Below are positions 6,519 to 7,906 of a stretch of 7,906 nt of DNA, one piece after another. A program made the translations under genes and the position numbers. The first letter of the stretch is position 1. Each line of letters opens with the position of its first letter. The notes beneath the pieces were generated by a model. The model did not search any database, was not told the DNA's origin, and saw only the letters and a program-made list of their open reading frames with translations. This DNA is from Lachnospiraceae bacterium (lineage in GTDB: Bacteria > Bacillota > Clostridia > Lachnospirales > Lachnospiraceae), in the NCBI GenBank assembly GCA_024684155.1, contig JAIKXK010000041.1:1-7906 (forward strand), read 5' to 3'.

Positions 6519-6526
6519 CACCTCCT
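6519..6526 (-). promoter_or_regulatory. Ribosome binding site of mraZ
   Basis: Minus-strand AGGAGGTG, a near-perfect anti-16S match, six bases before the ATG at 6512. It fixes the mraZ start and rules out the longer open frame. Confidence 0.9.
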
Positions 6527-6530
6527 CTCT

Positions 6531-6565
6531 CCATTTTGTTCCACTTTCATCCACTTTCTACCACT
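6531..6565 (-). promoter_or_regulatory. Putative MraZ operator: 10-bp-period AGTGG boxes
   Basis: On the minus strand AGTGG occurs at 6561-6565, 6551-6555 and 6541-6545, exactly 10 bp apart, with a weaker fourth copy AATGG at 6531-6535. Two copies read AAAGTGG. MraZ proteins are known to bind tandem GTG/TGGG-type boxes repeated at about one helical turn upstream of mraZ (TGGG-type in E. coli, AAAGTG-type in Mycoplasma). The position between promoter and start codon and the helical phasing support an autoregulatory operator; binding itself is inferred. Confidence 0.8.
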
Positions 6566-6574
6566 GATAAACAA

Positions 6575-6603
6575 ATTTTAAGGCAAAAAAGGCAAAAAAT
6601 CAA
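6575..6603 (-). promoter_or_regulatory. Sigma-A-type promoter of the mraZ operon
   Basis: Minus-strand -35 TTGATT (6598-6603), a 17-bp spacer and -10 TAAAAT (6575-6580). The predicted transcript would begin near 6568, giving a leader of about 56 nt. The -35 box shares bases with the end of the terminator stem, and the spacer begins in its T-tract. The AGTGG boxes would lie at about +4 to +38. Confidence 0.7.
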
Positions 6604-6638
6604 CCCGCAAAGCCCCATTCTACGTGGTTTGCGGGTTG
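6594..6638 (-). terminator. Rho-independent terminator after the alpha-galactosidase gene
   Basis: On the minus strand an 11-pair stem, CAACCCGCAAA with TTTGCGGGTTG, encloses a 16-base loop and is followed by ATTTTTT. The T-tract is on the minus-strand side only, so it ends transcription coming from the galactosidase gene, about 150 nt past its stop, and separates it from mraZ. Confidence 0.88.
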
Positions 6639-6663
6639 TGGAGGGATGTGGAAGCCAGGTGGA
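6638..6663 (+). repeat. Second GTGGA array, opposite orientation
   Basis: On the plus strand GTGGA occurs at 6638-6642, 6648-6652 and 6659-6663, spaced 10 and 11 bp. This matches the core and period of the MraZ-type boxes about 100 bp away but on the other strand. It could be an upstream operator or chance; no other role is visible. Confidence 0.45.
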
Positions 6664-6787
6664 GGAATGTTCCATGCGCTTATGTTGTGCTTTTCATTCC
6701 ATCTAACCACTACATCTTGTATCTCTCTATATTCTTTTGTGCAATTCTTACAAAATTATCTCTCCATTTTTATGTTTTTTATTAAAA
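6664..6787. other. Non-coding stretch between the galactosidase stop and the GTGGA array
   Basis: AT-rich sequence with no convincing gene on either strand. It holds a small palindrome GGAATGTTCC (6664-6673), runs of T/A just after the galactosidase stop without a hairpin, and no strong promoter. It is probably the 3' untranslated part of the galactosidase transcript. Confidence 0.5.
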
Positions 6788-7906
6788 TTATACTTCTTCC
6801 ATAAAATACAGTCTTGCATTGTGATCTGTCATAATGCGAACATTGCCTTCCATATCAAAGCCAGTGGATGCAAAAGCAGGTTTTAATCCTACCCCGGCAT
6901 GCATAAGTGCATTTCCATAGGCTTCATAATCTTCCTTGTCTCCTTTTGGTGTCACGAACTTATCAATAACATTATGTAAAAAGCTATCCTGTTTTACATG
7001 TATTGGCACTGCTCCATTAATTAAATCGCCAAAGGCTTTTATAGAGACCTTGCTTTCCTGACTGTAAAAATGATATTTTTTCAAAGGATCTAGTCCATAG
7101 GCATGATAGTCTAAGAACGGTTTGTTTGGCTGAACTTCCTTTTGGAAAATCATTCCAACTGCCTGTTTTTTATCCTTTGATGCAACGGTCCACTCTACGA
7201 CATTCCCAAACTTACCTCTGTAGAAGTTACCAAACTGCATACACTCACGGAACTTTTTATACACTTCGATCTGATTTTTAATGGCCGCTAAATCCTCTTT
7301 TTTCATATCGGATAAATTACATTCATATCCTAATACTCCAAAGGATGCTACCGCAAACCGAGAGTCAATCGGTACGCGACGCAAGGTCTGATGGTTCGGT
7401 ACGTTTGATACATGGGCAGACACGCAGGACATTGGATATCCATAGGAATATCCATTTTGAATGGAAAGTCTGGCTACTGCATCCGTATCATCAGAGGCCC
7501 AAATCTGTGGAAAATAACAAAGAGCTCCTAAGTCAAAACGGTTTCCTCCAGAAGCACATCCTTCAAAGAGAACCTTTGGAAACGTTTGTGTCAAAGTTTT
7601 TGCCAGCTGATAAAATCCCATAATATATCGATGGAACACTTCTCCCTGGGCATCTGCAGCTAAATGCTGAGAATACACATCGGAAAAGATACGATTCATA
7701 TCCCATTTTACATAGGCAATATTAGCAGAGGAAATTACATCACACATGGCTTTTGTAATGTAGTCCACTACCTTTGGATTGGCAAAATCTAAAATCCTTT
7801 GATTTCGTCCTTCTGAGTGATTCTTTCCAGGGATTTCAATGGACCACTCGGGATGAGCTCGATATAAGTCGGAATCTACATTTACCATTTCCGGTTCAAT
7901 CCAGAT
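6788..7906 (-). CDS. GH36 family alpha-galactosidase, C-terminal half
   Basis: Glycoside hydrolase that releases terminal alpha-1,6-linked galactose from oligosaccharides such as melibiose and raffinose. Only the last 372 codons are present; full-length GH36 enzymes have about 730 residues, so roughly half is missing beyond the right edge. The frame is open to 7906, where IWIEPEM precedes VNVDSDLYRAHPEW, so the ATG at 7888 is internal and not the start. Counting from that Met: the nucleophile motif YVKWDMNR with D63; EGCASGGNRFDLG (109-121); and WASDDTDA (130-137) with D133 as probable acid/base, 70 residues after the nucleophile as in characterised GH36 enzymes. A C-terminal beta-rich region follows. 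No signal peptide can be judged. A terminator separates it from the dcw operon, so it is a neighbour and not a member. Confidence 0.95.
   Translation of the reverse strand: MWIEPEMVNVDSDLYRAHPEWSIEIPGKNHSEGRNQRILDFANPKVVDYITKAMCDVISSANIAYVKWDMNRIFSDVYSQHLAADAQGEVFHRYIMGFYQLAKTLTQTFPKVLFEGCASGGNRFDLGALCYFPQIWASDDTDAVARLSIQNGYSYGYPMSCVSAHVSNVPNHQTLRRVPIDSRFAVASFGVLGYECNLSDMKKEDLAAIKNQIEVYKKFRECMQFGNFYRGKFGNVVEWTVASKDKKQAVGMIFQKEVQPNKPFLDYHAYGLDPLKKYHFYSQESKVSIKAFGDLINGAVPIHVKQDSFLHNVIDKFVTPKGDKEDYEAYGNALMHAGVGLKPAFASTGFDMEGNVRIMTDHNARLYFMEEV

Noticed and set aside
6640..6660. TCCACA-like sequence on the minus strand as a DnaA box.
   Set aside because: It lacks the TTATCCACA consensus, and no cluster of boxes or AT-rich unwinding region is present; the GTGGA repeat explains it better.
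6710..6770. TTGCAC...TACAAG on the minus strand as an extra promoter upstream of mraZ.
   Set aside because: The -10 is weak and the strong terminator downstream would stop the transcript before mraZ.
6788..7906. The galactosidase starting at the ATG at 7888.
   Set aside because: The frame is open to the edge and encodes IWIEPE, part of the GH36 conserved EPEMVN block, so that Met is internal.

Overview
The window carries the start of a division and cell-wall (dcw) gene cluster, read entirely on the minus strand. From right to left the order is mraZ, rsmH, ftsL, a class B penicillin-binding protein (ftsI/spoVD type), mraY, murD and the 5' end of an ftsW/spoVE gene that runs off the left edge. 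Upstream of the cluster, on the same strand but behind its own terminator, is the 3' half of a GH36 alpha-galactosidase gene that runs off the right edge. The base composition is AT-rich. The short Gram-positive-type MraY, the SpoVD-like cysteines in the PBP, the long charged FtsL and the absence of murE and murF between the PBP and mraY suggest a clostridial Firmicute, most likely Lachnospiraceae. That placement is inference, as no marker RNA is present.

Layout in the direction of transcription: the alpha-galactosidase ends at 6788. A 275-bp non-coding stretch (6513-6787) follows, holding a Rho-independent terminator, a sigma-A-type promoter whose -35 box is built from the terminator's last bases, and a 10-bp-period array of AGTGG boxes that is the likely MraZ operator. 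A second, opposite-strand array of GTGGA boxes lies just upstream of the terminator. Then come mraZ (6081-6512), rsmH (5117-6079), a 125-bp gap with unusual RNA-hairpin potential, ftsL (4494-4991), the PBP (2584-4470), mraY (1607-2563), murD (255-1604) and ftsW (from 245 off the left edge).

Apart from the rsmH-ftsL gap, neighbouring genes are 1 to 23 nt apart and several ribosome binding sites lie inside the preceding gene, so this looks like one operon with translational coupling. MraZ would control the operon. RsmH methylates 16S rRNA. MraY and MurD act in lipid II precursor synthesis. FtsW and the class B PBP form a glycosyltransferase-transpeptidase pair, and FtsL is the bitopic divisome scaffold that activates such pairs.

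Most of the window is ordinary conserved cell-wall biology. The parts most worth a second look are the rsmH-ftsL gap (tandem hairpins with matching GUGAN loops, an orphan Shine-Dalgarno, a short ORF abutting ftsL), the two opposed GTGG-type arrays around the mraZ promoter, and the SpoVD-like cysteine pair in the PBP. I found no wholly new gene system.
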